Origin: Populus alba
Taxonomy: Eukaryota; Streptophyta; Magnoliopsida; Malpighiales; Salicaceae
DNA length: 64,000 nucleotides
Assembly: GCF_005239225.2 (NCBI RefSeq)
Contig: NC_133289.1
Location: forward strand, 10,547,501-10,611,500
Direction of reading: 5' to 3'
Shown: piece by piece, positions 1 to 11,035 of the stretch
How positions within the stretch are numbered: the first letter of the stretch is position 1
How the letters are laid out: every line of letters starts with the position of its first letter
Notes under the pieces: model-generated
What the model saw: the letters and a program-made list of their open reading frames with translations, nothing else
Database searches by the model: none
Told to the model about the DNA's origin: nothing
Made by a program: the position numbers and the translations under genes

Positions 1-44
1 AATAACAACAAATTTAAAAAATAGATTTGATTAAAATAAATCTT

Positions 45-490
45 ACCATCTGCTTCGCATGCAAAATGAATAGAACAGAGTCGTCGGTGTACATGGTAAT
101 GAAAACGTGAATTTGTTGGCTTTGTTACCCCGCATCAAACTATGACTATCGTATGAAATGCTCAAACGTCACATGATGAATGTATTCCACCCATATATTC
201 TTTAGGATATATGGCGGCTTGAAATCTTTTCGAACTACCACGTCATTTCAGCCTAGTAGAGCGCTTTCTTTAGCATATTTTTTAGATTTATTTTGCACCT
301 TGTATTAAAAATCATGCAGCCTATATGGTACAAACATATTATCAATCAGTAAATGAAAAATGAAATTTTAATATTTGGAACTAAAAAAAATTATTCTAAT
401 TTCAATGTTACCTAGTTGCAGCGTGATTCTCTCGAACTCTACTCGCAACATTATCATTTGCTTTATCCCACTCATATTTAGCCTTGCAAT
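45..490 (-). pseudogene. Degraded plant transposase fragment (Transposase_24 / CACTA-associated type)
   Basis: Read on the minus strand from about 260 down to 50, one frame gives a recognisable stretch broken by three in-frame stops. It reads DFKPPYILKNIWVEYIHHVT, then FEHFIR, then after the stops IHVFITMYTDDSVLF and ILHAKQM. This order (a W-x-x-Y/F motif, a region around HVTSERF, then IHGxxTTHTGGS and HAKRM) is the pattern I know from the plant Ptta/En/Spm transposase family (PF03004), usually carried by CACTA elements. A second fragment, with KAKYEWDKANDNVA, lies upstream on the same strand near 420-480. It is clearly dead. Family assignment is from memory of the motif order. Confidence 0.55.
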
Positions 491-1224
491 AAAAATTTAT
501 TAAAAAAATTAATAATTTCAATAAAGTAAACAAATTAACATAATAAATAATAAAATTTTTAAGTTAATACTAACCTTAAATCTTGTAAGTCATGTATCGA
601 CTTGCGGTTTCTATTCAGAATGTTTAGAAACTTAACTCTATTGAAATAATGAAATTTTCATCAATAATTTAAATGCCGATGTTATTATTTGAACAAACCT
701 CAATGTTTATGAATCTAGAAACAGATAAATTTAATGAAATATTATTTGTTCATAAATTCTTAAAAAAAACCAACTCAAAGCAAAACAAACTTACAAATTG
801 ATATATTTTGGTGTAAAAATATAAAAAGCATGTAGGAAAACATTTAATAATTTATAATGTTTTAAATAAAAAAAACTATAGAATTAAATTTTCAATCAGT
901 TCAATATTAAAAAAAATCGATAAATATAATTTTTTTAAAAAAGAAGAAGACAATCTTAGGAAAAAGAAAAAAAACATGTAAAACCAAAAACAAATGTGTC
1001 GAAAAACACAATAAAGAAAAAAAGAAGAACAAAACACAAAAAAATAAATAAAAAAAAAAACATGTAAAAAAACTACAATACTTTCCGGCACGTTTTAGAA
1101 TATTAGTTAATTAGTTATAATGTTAGCATGCATTAAGGGTATCACTCAAAAGCTTTTAGGGATTCGTGTGTGTGTGTATAGTTATGGATTATAAACAGTA
1201 GAGTATTACTCATTATTATTTATT
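491..1224. other. AT-rich intergenic DNA, nothing recognised
   Basis: Very A/T-rich sequence with long A and T runs. Open frames here are low-complexity artefacts rich in F, K and L. I see no gene, RNA or clear repeat boundary. Confidence 0.6.
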
Positions 1225-1375
1225 GATAGTGATAAAAGTTATTTTTATTTAAAAATATATTAAAATAATATTTTTTATTTTTAAAATTTTAATTTTAATA
1301 TTAATATATCAAAATAATCTAAAAATATTAAAAAATTAATTTAAATTTTAAATTTTTTTTTAAAAAAATATAATG
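1225..1375 (-). repeat. AT-rich MITE-like dispersed repeat, diverged copy
   Basis: The string AAATATATTAAAATAATATT followed by T/A runs matches, in the same orientation, the repeat at 56590-56775. In reverse orientation it matches the copies at 41847-42045, 43984-44205 and 51935-52135. The copy is truncated and lacks the recognisable GATGCRYTGATATnAAAA core, so this is a weak call. Confidence 0.35.
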
Positions 1376-1619
1376 GATCTTAATACTTAAACTTGGCTTA
1401 GATTCATATATTTAGAATTTAGCTATTTAAATTTAATCAATTAATATTTTCAATTTAGAAGGGCAGGCCTTGCTTTCTCGTTAAACCCAGAAGGCCATTT
1501 AATTTGAAACCTAGGCGAGTAATAAGCCAACCATACTCGAGCGGCTGTGCAGCAAAGCAGAGAAGTTGTTCTCTGATCTGATTGGCTAAACCAAAATAGC
1601 AATGGAGAGAGTGGTATTC

Positions 1620-1627
1620 TATAAATA
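1620..1627 (+). promoter_or_regulatory. Candidate TATA box of TAF8
   Basis: TATAAATA in the context TTCTATAAATAAACC, about 550 nt before the TAF8 start codon. A CT-rich stretch typical of plant transcription starts and leaders follows 35-60 nt later. An AAACCCTAA-like telo-box (ACTAAAACCCTAATC, near 1785-1799) lies in the leader. This implies a long 5' leader, possibly spliced. Confidence 0.5.
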
Positions 1628-1669
1628 AACCCAAACCATACTCGCATCCTTTAACCTCTCGAAGCATCA

Positions 1670-1687
1670 TCTCTCTCTCTCTCTCTC
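1670..1687 (+). repeat. (CT)n microsatellite in the TAF8 leader
   Basis: An uninterrupted CT dinucleotide run just downstream of the candidate TATA box. Such Y-patch/CT runs are common near plant transcription starts. Confidence 0.8.
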
Positions 1688-2072
1688 GATCCCAAACTTC
1701 CTTTCAACCTGTTTTTCAATCCTCCAATTTCCCTCCAAAATTTATGGAAAATTCCCTTACTTTCTCTACAATTACCCTAAACCCACTAAAACCCTAATCT
1801 TCTTTCTTTCTTTCTTTTAGATACTTCCTCTAGGGTATATCAAATTAATCAACTACCTACTCACAATTACTCTTGCTTTATTTTCCTATTTTTCTTTGTC
1901 AATTGTCTAATTTATTTGTGGGTTTTCTTTTCTCTCTTGCCTATTGAAGAATTATCATTCCTTTGTTCAAATCGTTGCTTGGTTTTTAGATTAGGGTTTT
2001 TTTTTTTTCCTTTCTGCTTGTTTTCCTGAGAAAACTAGGGCAGAAAGAAAGAAAACAAGATTCTCTTTTCTT

Positions 2073-2181
2073 ATGATTCTTCCACGTCGTATAATCTATG
2101 GTTATCTTCAAGAATCACTGGTGAAATGGTGGTTGATTTGAAAAAGCCTTGATTTTTATTGACATGAGGGTTCAAATATGA
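2073..2181 (+). promoter_or_regulatory. Cluster of upstream ORFs in the TAF8 5' leader
   Basis: Three short ORFs precede TAF8. The first starts at 2073 and stops at 2139-2141 (22 codons). The second starts at 2125 and stops at 2149-2151 (8 codons, MVVDLKKP). The third starts at 2164 and stops at 2179-2181 (5 codons, MRVQI). The third uORF's stop overlaps the main start as ATGA (main ATG 2178-2180, uORF TGA 2179-2181). In an unspliced leader this should limit direct initiation at the main ATG and favour leaky scanning or reinitiation. A leader intron, which cannot be seen from DNA alone, could remove some of these. Confidence 0.5.
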
Positions 2182-3248
2182 GCAATGGAGGTGAAGACAA
2201 TACACCGGGAAGACCCAAATCCGATGACTTTGGTCGTGCTGTTTCAAGAATGGCAGTGGCTCAGATATGTGAGAGTGTGGGCTTTCATGGGTTTAAGGAA
2301 TCTGCTTTGGATTCTCTCAATGATATCACAATCCGATACCTCTGTGACCTAGGCAAGATCGCAAGCTTCTATGCCAATTTATCAGGTAGAACCCAATGTA
2401 ATTTCTTTGATATAGTTAGAAGTTTTGAAGATATAGTAGGAGCTTCACAAGGGTTTTTAGGTGCGTCCATTTCTGGTAATTGTCTTGTTAATTCTGGTAC
2501 GATTAAAGAAATTATTGACTTTGTTGGTTCTAATGATGAGATTCCGTTTGCGCAACCGGTGCCAAGGTTTCCTGTTACTAGGGTTAGAAAGTTAATTCCT
2601 AGTTTTGAAAGTATGAGTGAAGCGCCACCTGGGAAGCATATTCCGGCATGGTTGCCTGCTTTGCCTGATCCTCACACGTATTTGCATACACCCATGTGGA
2701 ATGAGAGGGCTGTGGATCCCCGTGCAGAAAAGATTGAGCAAGCTAGGCAGAGGAGAAAGGCAGAAAGGGCTTTGTTGAGTTTGCAGCAGAGGTTGTTGAG
2801 TAATGGCTCAGCAGGGGCTTCATCTTTGGGGGTCAGTAATAATGTGAAAGAATTGGGAGTAGTTGAGAGTAATCAATTTCTTGCCACTCCGTTGGAGTCT
2901 GGGAAGAAGGATGTCTCTCCAGTTGTGTTGCCAGATAAGCTAAAAAACCATGTTTCTGTGATGGAGGCATTTGCACCTGTCATTGAAGCAGCAAAAGAAG
3001 GCGGGATTTGTGATGATGTAGATGTTGAGAGGAAGAGTCTTCCTGAAAAGAGGCTTGCTGTGGCGTTTAAGTTTAAGACTGGGAAGAAGTTGTTAGGAGA
3101 GTCTTTGGATCTGAGTCTTTTGAAGAAGGGTGAGGGGAGAACGGGGTTTTGGTTAGGGCGCGATGATGAGAGGGATGACAAGAAGAGGAGAGCAGAGTAT
3201 ATACTTAGGCAGTCAATGGAAAACCCACAAGAGCTTACACAGTTGTAA
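2178..3248 (+). CDS. TAF8: Transcription initiation factor TFIID subunit 8 (TAF8)
   Basis: Single-exon gene of 356 aa, about the length of plant TAF8. Residues ~18-100 form a bromodomain-associated histone-fold: FGRAVSRMAVAQICESVGF, then DSLNDITIRYLCDLGKIASF and the GRTQCNFFDIV helix. TAF8 uses this fold to pair with TAF10 in TFIID. Residues ~125-175 carry the TAF8-specific segment with FPVTR, the P-x-H-IPAWLPALPDPHTY signature and TPMWNER. A basic region (RQRRKAERALLSLQQRLL) follows, and the C-terminal half is low-conservation. The ATG at 2178 is chosen because it opens the frame just before the histone fold and no earlier in-frame ATG is plausible. The product acts in the nucleus in pre-initiation complex assembly. 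Translation may be tuned by the upstream ORFs, one overlapping this start. Confidence 0.95.
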   Translation: MSNGGEDNTPGRPKSDDFGRAVSRMAVAQICESVGFHGFKESALDSLNDITIRYLCDLGKIASFYANLSGRTQCNFFDIVRSFEDIVGASQGFLGASISGNCLVNSGTIKEIIDFVGSNDEIPFAQPVPRFPVTRVRKLIPSFESMSEAPPGKHIPAWLPALPDPHTYLHTPMWNERAVDPRAEKIEQARQRRKAERALLSLQQRLLSNGSAGASSLGVSNNVKELGVVESNQFLATPLESGKKDVSPVVLPDKLKNHVSVMEAFAPVIEAAKEGGICDDVDVERKSLPEKRLAVAFKFKTGKKLLGESLDLSLLKKGEGRTGFWLGRDDERDDKKRRAEYILRQSMENPQELTQL

Positions 3249-5951
3249 ACTATTTTCTTGTCTGACTGGCTCATTCAGAAGTTGCTTTTAGTAGGGGCTA
3301 TTGGTTCTCCAATTATTTCAGGGGCATATTTATTGTTCCTGCGTGGATTTTATGAGATTCTGTTGTGAGTGTCCCATGCGATCCTACTAACAATTTTTGA
3401 GGTATGTGAATGCTTATGTTTATGTTACTTTAGCTTTAGTCTCAACTGATTCTTTGACGGTGAAGTTTGTGCTTCTTTGTTCCGTCATTAGATGTTGTAT
3501 CATCACATTGAATTTTATTGTGGGATGGACCAAGTGTGCTCTTTGATTCTGGCTCTTATCGTCAATATTCTGTTTTTGTACATGCAACAAAATATTCTGT
3601 TTAGGGTACAATGCATTTCCACATAAGCTCGTTAATGCCATTACAAAATTTTCTTGTACTGGACATTTTATTCTTAAGTTTTTATGAAGGGAAGATATTG
3701 GGTTTATGATGAAGGTCTTATCACCACCATTGTGTGCGTGTAAAGAAAGTTTCTAATAGAAACAATTTTAGAAGGACCATTGTAACTCAAGAAGGAATAA
3801 ACATAATAAATATTGCTCAAAAGTTGGTGACGTGAAAATTTAGAAGTCTTGTAAGATTGAATTTAAGTGGATGATGTTGTGTTAGATGAGGCTGTAATAA
3901 GTGCAGACTTATGCTATATATCATGGGTGAATTTCCATTCATTTCCGTTCTACATAGCAAACCCAATTTCAAAAGTTAACTACATATAGTTTGCTAGCAA
4001 GAAAATTGGTCTTCAACATGAATTTTTGCCCCTGCCCACAGTATTGTTTTTATGCATGTATATTAATTTTTGGCTTTTATTGTATTCTGGAGGAGCATGT
4101 TGATTACTACTAGTTATATGCCATTTTGCCAAGATGTCATAGAAAGCAATATCTTTTTTTATCGTTCACCCCTGCATGGTTTCTGTATCACCCACCAGTA
4201 TAATTTTGCACCTGACCTGATAACACATGAAAACCAGATGTTGATACTGTTGCATTCCTGAATTGCTCAACCTTTCTTTGTATCTAAAGGGCTTCAATAA
4301 CAGACAAGAACAAACCAGAGATTAAGAGTTCGGTAAAATATTAATGCAAAAAGCTTGTAGCGCAGGGATAATGATAAAAGGAATTGGAAATGTGTAGCAG
4401 ATTCAATAAAGCAGTTTCCATACCTAATTCAAGTCACTGACTTTAGGCCTTGATGTTCTTAGTACATACAGTTTGGAACCTAGGAGATGTAGAAGGTAAA
4501 CTCTCTGCTTTCACACTGTGTGAAGAAGTTTGACTTATGTCATCTTTCATGTCCTCCATTTATCAAATTAGATGCAGCAGGAGAGGAATTTGGATAGAAT
4601 CACATGGCGACATGGTCATCCCCTGCTTTTATCCACAGTTAGACAACCCAGCTGGGAAATAAAAGCTGATTAGTGCTGCCAAGTGCTATGTCACATTATT
4701 TGTGCTATGAGATGTCTGGATTGAAGGGACATCCCATCAATCCAGACCATGCTTGTCAGTCTAATGTTGTGCTGCGGAGAACAATTTGTTTGATTTAGTG
4801 TCAAATAACTCAGGGATGGTAAGTTTATTGCTATTCACAACAATGCGTGCATCTGGGCCAAATTATATTCTTTTTGTTATAGAATTAAGAAGTAATTGCT
4901 TGTGTGTATGTTGAAACAGTTATACTCTTCCATTCTGTTCTATTCGGATTGCAGAGTGTCCTCTGATCAGTAATGTCCTTATAAGCAATGAAGTAGTTAT
5001 TTATTTGAATTCAATTCGCTGTAGATTTGGTCCATTTTGGATGTTGATTCTTTTCAGGCCAGCTGCTTTATAATAACATTCAGGAAGTCGATTTATTTAC
5101 GGTGAAAATAAGTAAGAGAAACCTCAAGTGCGCAAGCAATGTTGATAAATTGTAGCTTATGCTTTTACATATAGCATTGGTTATTTGACTTCAATGCCAG
5201 CATCAAGTTGCTAAAGTTGAAAAACTACCAGTTCTCGCGACGAAGGACGAAGATATCAGAATCAAGAAACAATAATTTATATGAATAAAAATTCGTCCAT
5301 GAGAGTTGAGAAAGCCATTAATGTTTTCGAGCAGGACATCTCAATTCCTCCAGTTAATCAAACCAAAGAGGACCCTTCGACGAGTGCTTTTGAGAACAGA
5401 GGGGGCAGGTAAAGCAAAACGTGCAAAATGAATCTTCTTTCTCGCATATTGAATACATTCCTTCTCTTCCCTCCAATCCAAACAATCCGGTTGCGGTGAG
5501 AAGAGAGTATTGTCCTATCCTGGTAGGAGAGGATAAAGTTACCCACTAAAACGGTATCCCCATGAAATCTTTTTGATTTCTCTGCGTATCATCCTGGTGA
5601 AATTTCCTGAGTGCGTGGATTGATCATAAAAAAAATAGAAGCAGTCAAGACAAGGTTACCCCTTCGTCATAATTCATCATTCAGGTTCCACAAGCATGCC
5701 CTGCCTGGATTCAAATAGAAAACTCTAATGCAACTGGTGAAAACAACACATCAACTGAATTCTAGTTAAATGACTGTGATGAGAAATATAAGACCATTAC
5801 AAATCCAAAGAAAAAATCATAATTATATAATCCCAATAACTTGACAGTAGCATTATTGAGTTGACGAAGTTCTCTCAGAGTGTTAATTTGATTGAGAAAC
5901 ATTGGTCTTCTTAAAAATGTCGGACGTGAACCTTCCATTTCTTCAATGACC
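3249..5951. other. Intergenic region between TAF8 and EMC5 (convergent 3' ends)
   Basis: The first few hundred bases are probably the TAF8 3' UTR, and the last few hundred probably the EMC5 3' UTR. Base composition between them is more balanced than in the transposon-rich parts, but no frame looks like a gene. A short near-perfect hairpin sits at 4714-4747 and is listed separately. ORFs at 4070-4261 and 5358-5546 have no recognisable domains. Confidence 0.5.
4714..4747. repeat. Short near-perfect inverted repeat (hairpin)
   Basis: GTCTGGATTGAAGGGA, a two-base CA spacer, then TCCCATCAATCCAGAC. The 16-base arms pair with a single mismatch. Flanks do not extend the pairing, so it is too short for a plant miRNA precursor. 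It may be a cruciform-prone site or a 3' UTR structure. Confidence 0.7.
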
Positions 5952-8572
5952 TTAATGCTTTAATTTCATGTCGATTTCTGGAACAAATACTTTTCCACGA
6001 TGGTTGAAGATCATGAAATCCAGGTTGTCTGGCAAAGAAACCATCCTGCATTGAAGAATATATGAATAATGTCAATGGCCAATTATTTTGAAAAAATAAC
6101 ATTACAAGCAGTCACATTAGGTGTAATTAACATCTCTAATGCACGAGAATCAAGTAACAAATTTGACAGAGTATTTGGCCATGTTCAGCCTATTCCTAGT
6201 CTAGGCTAGACATATGTGGAGTTGATTGCCATTGTAAGTAGTAGCCAACAAAAAAGAATTGTGCAAGTAGTCAGATTTTTACGAGGCAATAAGGAGCTGA
6301 CTTGGGTCTTAATTGTTCTCTGTATTTCATGAATCACTGTTCAATGTGTTCATCTTATACTTTGCTAATTAAGCTAGCAACAACTGAAAACAATCTTCAA
6401 GCAATAATTGCAATCTAAACACAATCAACTACAATGCAACACAATAACAAAGCATGCGTCCAAGCAGAGAACACAAGCAATTAAAATAAAACCATCTAAG
6501 ATGGAAACCTATGGGGACACTAATCAATGAGAACAAGATTGCTATTTCCATAAGGAATTTCCAAATAACACAATAAACCCAATTGACAAGATATCCACCA
6601 ATGGCTCCATGACTAACAGAGTTTTGGAACACACCCAAGTGTGTACAACCATGAAAACAACCGCTGTGCCTTGATCTAGAACTACCCAAACCCAAGAATG
6701 AGGACATCTCTTTTTTATGGCTTGAGGGAAAACACAAGCCAAATACAAGGCTGACATGTTCTGGTCCTTAAACTGACTTCGTGTCTCTATGCTCTATATT
6801 TTTTTAAGGGTTAACGTTGTCATCTATCACTTGCAACACCAAGCCTACATCTAAGTTAATCCAGCCCAATAACACAAGTAGTAAGCCAAGAGGCCATTGC
6901 CACTGTCAAGGCTTCATAAAAATCAAAAGCCCTCTTGCATATCAAGCAAATTTTAGTTTGATTTAGTCCCTTGTAGTTTGAAATCTTCACTCAAACAAGC
7001 TTAACATTTACATGTACATGATTATGCTCCCCAAGGCACACCGTAGAGTAAACATATAAATGACGATGATGAAATGGTAAGCTACAGTACCATGTAAAAT
7101 TCCTAAGATATTTAATCATCAATCAGAATGTATTCATGCTATATGAAGGTACAACAACCCAATTAAAGGATCCTTAAGGATTTCAATTTGTTCCTTAACT
7201 ATCAAGTTATGATCTATAAGATACAGCGACCCTGTCCAGAAGACCATATCATGTGGCATGAATTAACAGGAATTGCACTTGAGACAATTGTTACTGGACA
7301 GCGATGGCAAATTTAAACAACAATTTGAGGTTCAGAAGATGAAAAGTCAGAAGAGATAAAACAATTCCATGGTTTTCTTCCACTCCATGTAGGAAAATTC
7401 AGGACCATCTCATGACTTAAAAAAGGATATTTTCCTTATATCTGCCAGAAACCATGCAACAGGTAGCTAAATTATATCTAAGTTTGCCATTTTCAATATA
7501 AAGTGAAAATAACAACACTACATCATTTGTTTCAAAGAACAGCATCCTGTATGGGTTTTTCAAAATGGAATGAGAATAGCATTGTATGGCACCCAAAGGA
7601 AAGAAACCTCCGGAAATAAGTGTAACAACTAGCAAGAGTATGCAAGCAAACATGCTCTTGATGAACCAAATCACTTAAAGTTCTGTAGTGTGGGTTCATT
7701 GCTTAATAAGCATGTTAATCCAGATACCATGCATCAACCAACTCAAGGAAGCTAGAAATAGTTCAAACTCATTTCAACCAGAAAGAAGACTTTCAATAGG
7801 AGTTTACAACAGAAGGACAACACCCATCTCTATGGAAACCAATTTCAGTGGCTGTTTATTTTCAATCTAAAACATAAAAATAACAGACTCCTTCATGGGA
7901 ACTGATTACCTCAATAAATGACGCTCAAATACAAGCAAACCAGTCTTTTTTACTACTACTACTACTACTCTCAATTTCTTAAAGAGTAATCTGACTGCTT
8001 GACACTGAATTACCCACATCGACACTTTTAAAAACAAAAATATTTTCAAAATCATTGCTTCTTTTCTTTCTTTTTTCAACTAGAAAGAAATCCAAATAGA
8101 CAAAAATAAGAGCGAAAAATTAAAAAAGAAAAAAGAAGAGAGAGAAACAGTAACCTATTCTCATCAGAATGTGGATGAATAGAGAGGAAGTTGCCAGGCA
8201 CAGTTAATGCTGCCCACATACACAAAACCAGCCCCACAATCAATTCCACCACCACCTGCATAAACACCCAACCCAACCAAAACAGCATAAATATATGTGT
8301 ACATATAAAAGGAAAAGATGAGTATAGAGATTGGTATGATACACTGAAAGGAGGTCCAGAAAACTCATCCTCTGTAATCTTCAGCAAACCCCGATCTGCA
8401 CCATCATCATCCATCACGATTAAACAGGATTATAATTGAAAAAAAAAAAAAAAAAGCAAAAACGATTCAAGAGAGAGAGGATGGTGGACAAACATTGACT
8501 GGTAGAATAAGCGGCATGAGAGAGAATCAAGACTCCAGCCAATCCCATCACAAATCCTACAGAAAAACCCAT
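5952..8572 (-). CDS. EMC5: ER membrane protein complex subunit 5 / membrane magnesium transporter homologue
   Basis: Four coding exons on the minus strand: 8572-8500, 8395-8343, 8255-8155 and 6045-5952. All introns are GT-AG and the spliced frame is open (321 nt, 106 aa). The protein opens with MGFSVGFVMGLAGVLILSHA, the first membrane helix. Next come RGLLKITEDEFSGPP, a second helix (VVVELIVGLVLCMWAALTVP), then FLSIHPHSDENR, MVSLPDNLDFMIFNHRGKVF and a short basic tail. This order matches the plant MMgT/EMC5 family (about 104 aa in Arabidopsis). EMC5 is part of the ER membrane complex that inserts transmembrane proteins; the older name comes from an Mg2+ transport proposal. Intron 3 is about 2.1 kb, and exon 4 is so short that it is easily missed. 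Confidence 0.92.
6046..8154 (-). other. Long third intron of EMC5
   Basis: About 2.1 kb between coding exons 3 and 4. The donor is AG|GTTACT (minus, at 8154) and the acceptor TGCAG|GATGG (at 6046). ORFs inside (for example 6429-6757 and 7417-7674) have no recognisable domain and are probably chance. A short (TAC)n run is present near 7951-7967. Confidence 0.75.
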
Positions 8573-8874
8573 TTTTATTAACTATCTAATCTATCTGATC
8601 GGCACTGTAAAGTATACTAAGCTACGCTGAGCTAAGCTATTCCGAGGGCGAGAGGTTCCCTTCAGATTTGTGTTTTTCTGTTTTTTTTTTTTTTTTTTGG
8701 TTGTTTTATAAAGCAAACGACACGACGTTGTTTTCTGTCACACGTTACCTAAAAAGCACCGTTTTTCGAAAATATCCACCCTGCCTCTCCCCGAGTATAC
8801 GCATCGTATTACACTATTACTATTTAGTTTACTACTCCAAATTCTAATACAATTGCAATTTCGATTACAATTAC
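8573..8874 (-). promoter_or_regulatory. EMC5 upstream/promoter region
   Basis: Sequence directly upstream of the EMC5 start codon. It includes a long poly-T run near 8679-8699 and a CACGACGTTG-like segment (ACGT core). No TATA box is obvious in the expected position, which fits a housekeeping promoter. The region ends at the mobile element starting at 8875. Confidence 0.35.
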
Positions 8875-9563
8875 GGTCCGATTGTTTGTTTGCATAGTGA
8901 TTTTTTTTATTTAATAATATTATGAAAAATAGATTGAAAAATATTTTTTAGTATTTGACTATATCATAAAAAATAAGTTGAAAATAAATTTTTAATATTT
9001 TTTTTCAAGTTTATTAAAATAATAAGAAAAAAGTCTTACAAATTGAAAAAAAATCTAATTTCATAAATTATCTCAAATTAATAAATAATAATTAAAATAA
9101 TATAGATCGAATCTAATAATAAAAAAGTTAAAAGATGATGAAATAAAAAAAATTATAATTTTATAAATTATTTCAAATAAAATAAATAACAATAAAAAAA
9201 ATGAGGTCAAATCTAATAGATAAAAAATTTCAATTAAAAAAATAATAAGAGAAAAACAAATAACAATCATAAAAATAAAAGCCAAAGTTGATGTAGAAAT
9301 CAAATTCTAAGGGATGAAATTGAAGAAAAAAAGATTCGAAACAAAATATATAGCAAATAACATGACATTTTTAAATTTTTCACAACTCCTGTAAAGTATT
9401 TTCCTGTCCAAAATAAAAAGAAAACACTTTTCTGGAAACCAAGTCAAATTTTCCTTTAACTGAAAAGTGTTTTCTATTGACTAATTTTTCTAATAACAAA
9501 TAAAAGCATGAAAGATTGGAAAGTGGTGTCCAGGAAACCACTTTCCGTAAAACAAACGGGGCC
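8875..9563. mobile_element. Non-autonomous DNA transposon candidate with TIRs and 3-bp target duplication
   Basis: The left end reads GGTCCGATTGTTTGTTTGC. The right end, reverse-complemented, reads GGCCCCGTTTGTTTTACGG, so the ends are imperfect terminal inverted repeats. Both sides are flanked by TAC (8872-8874 and 9564-9566), a 3-bp direct repeat that would fit a CACTA- or Harbinger-type target duplication. The 689-bp interior is AT-rich and non-coding. Motifs such as GAAAGTGGTGTCCAGGAAACC near the right end are partly self-complementary. The superfamily is not certain. Confidence 0.5.
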
Positions 9564-10696
9564 TACATAACACATTTTTATTGTTGCTTTTATCTTAAAT
9601 CACCATGCATAGGCTTTTTTATATCCATTTTTCAAACTTTTTATTTTAGTTTTTTCATACTAATACTTAATGTTTGTATCAATTTATACATTATAAGAAA
9701 TTTCAAATTTTTACGCATTCAATCCTTATTGTTTGAGAATTTTATGTTTAGATCATAAACTTTATTTCATTTGTATTTTGGTCCCTGTCAAGGGTAAGAG
9801 AGGAAGTTACCACAAAAAAAAAGAGGAGAGAGAAAATATTTGATCGATCACCTTGCAACAACAAAAAAGATCAATCTTTATATCAATGAGTTTGTCTTAA
9901 AAAATGGAGTTTCATGAAGGTAGTTTTGAACTTTCATCTTGTTGGAAAAAGTAGATCAAAGCTTTGGAAAGTTTTTTAAATCAGTCTAATTTTTTTTGGA
10001 CTAATCTTACAGTATTTTGGGGTTAAAAATAGGTTTAATTGGAATTGGCAACAATAATTTTTAGGTGTTTTCAAGTAAAAGTAAGTTAAAGTAGAGTTTT
10101 TAGGTCTTAGAACCCAAAAAACTAACATTTCAACCTTCGAATGTGGCCGAGATTTGAACTAGATGATGACCCATTTCCTATTTTATTTTGTATTTTAAAA
10201 AGAGTATTGCACGGGTTTGACATTATAAGCCCAAGCATACACGGGCCTTTTTTTTTTTACTAAGCACTTAAGCCAATCCTCTTAGCCCTAGCGACTATCT
10301 TTTTTATATCACCCTTTTGCATTGAATACATGAACAAGAATACATGTACAAGAACACACACATTCAATGATTATTACAATTATTTTCTTGAATATTATTT
10401 ACTGCAAATACTTGTTTTTGAACAAAAATACATGCGTACATAAACTACGCTCCTCCTCTGAACATTTGACTACTTTGCATCTGGATTTTCTTCAACCTTA
10501 CTTGTTAGTTAAGTGCTATAAAATCAATCTTCCTATTATGGACGATGATATTTTTTAGTTGGATCAGCCAATGAACTTTTTTCTCTACTGTTATTATAGG
10601 TGAGTTGTTGTTCTTGCTACTTGACTAGTTGTACCAACTTGTTATAGGTCTCATATCATTTAAAGAGGACAACACACTCATGCAGAAAAAGAAACA

Positions 10697-10698
<2 letters not shown>
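9564..10698. other. Intergenic, nothing recognised
   Basis: AT-rich with scattered short ORFs that show no domain features. No RNA gene or clear repeat seen. Confidence 0.5.

Positions 10699-10760
<62 letters not shown>
10699..10760. repeat. (AT)n microsatellite
   Basis: About 60 bases of uninterrupted AT dinucleotide. It makes the artefactual poly-IY reading frame in this place. Confidence 0.97.
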
Positions 10761-10763
<3 letters not shown>

Positions 10764-10828
10764 GATGACAATCTTTATTTTAGTTGCAGTAATAAAGCCA
10801 AAAAGGAGAAAGAAAAAACATAATTATC

Positions 10829-10990
10829 AAACCTAGTTCAACCCGGAAGGTTGACTTGGAACTTGGGCAACCCAGGCCTTGGCCAGGTTTGAAGTAGATA
10901 AAACCGGGCCTGTAATTGGCTCAATGAAACCCGGATGACCCATCAAGTCAACCTGAAAATCAGGTGACCTTGCATAACTTGGGTGAAACC
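10829..10990. repeat. TTGACC-rich dispersed repeat fragment
   Basis: Contains repeated blocks such as CAACCCGG, GGTTGACTTGG, GACCCATCAAGTCAACC and AACCCGGATGACC. The same vocabulary recurs at 11655-11720 and, diverged, at 55290-55560. I take these as pieces of one transposon-derived family, probably retrotransposon LTR. Boundaries are not resolved. Confidence 0.4.

Positions 10991-10991
<1 letters not shown>

Positions 10992-11035
<44 letters not shown>
10992..11035. repeat. (TTA)n microsatellite
   Basis: Trinucleotide TTA repeat of about 14 units, directly following the TTGACC-rich repeat block. Confidence 0.95.

Noticed and set aside
876..1091. Minus-strand ORF rich in F, L and Y
   Set aside because: Low-complexity reading of A-rich DNA; no conservation features.
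3420..3641. Minus-strand ORF downstream of TAF8
   Set aside because: Lies in the probable TAF8 3' region, with no domain or splice partner.
10629..10823. ORF with a poly-IY stretch
   Set aside because: It is the (AT)n microsatellite read as protein.
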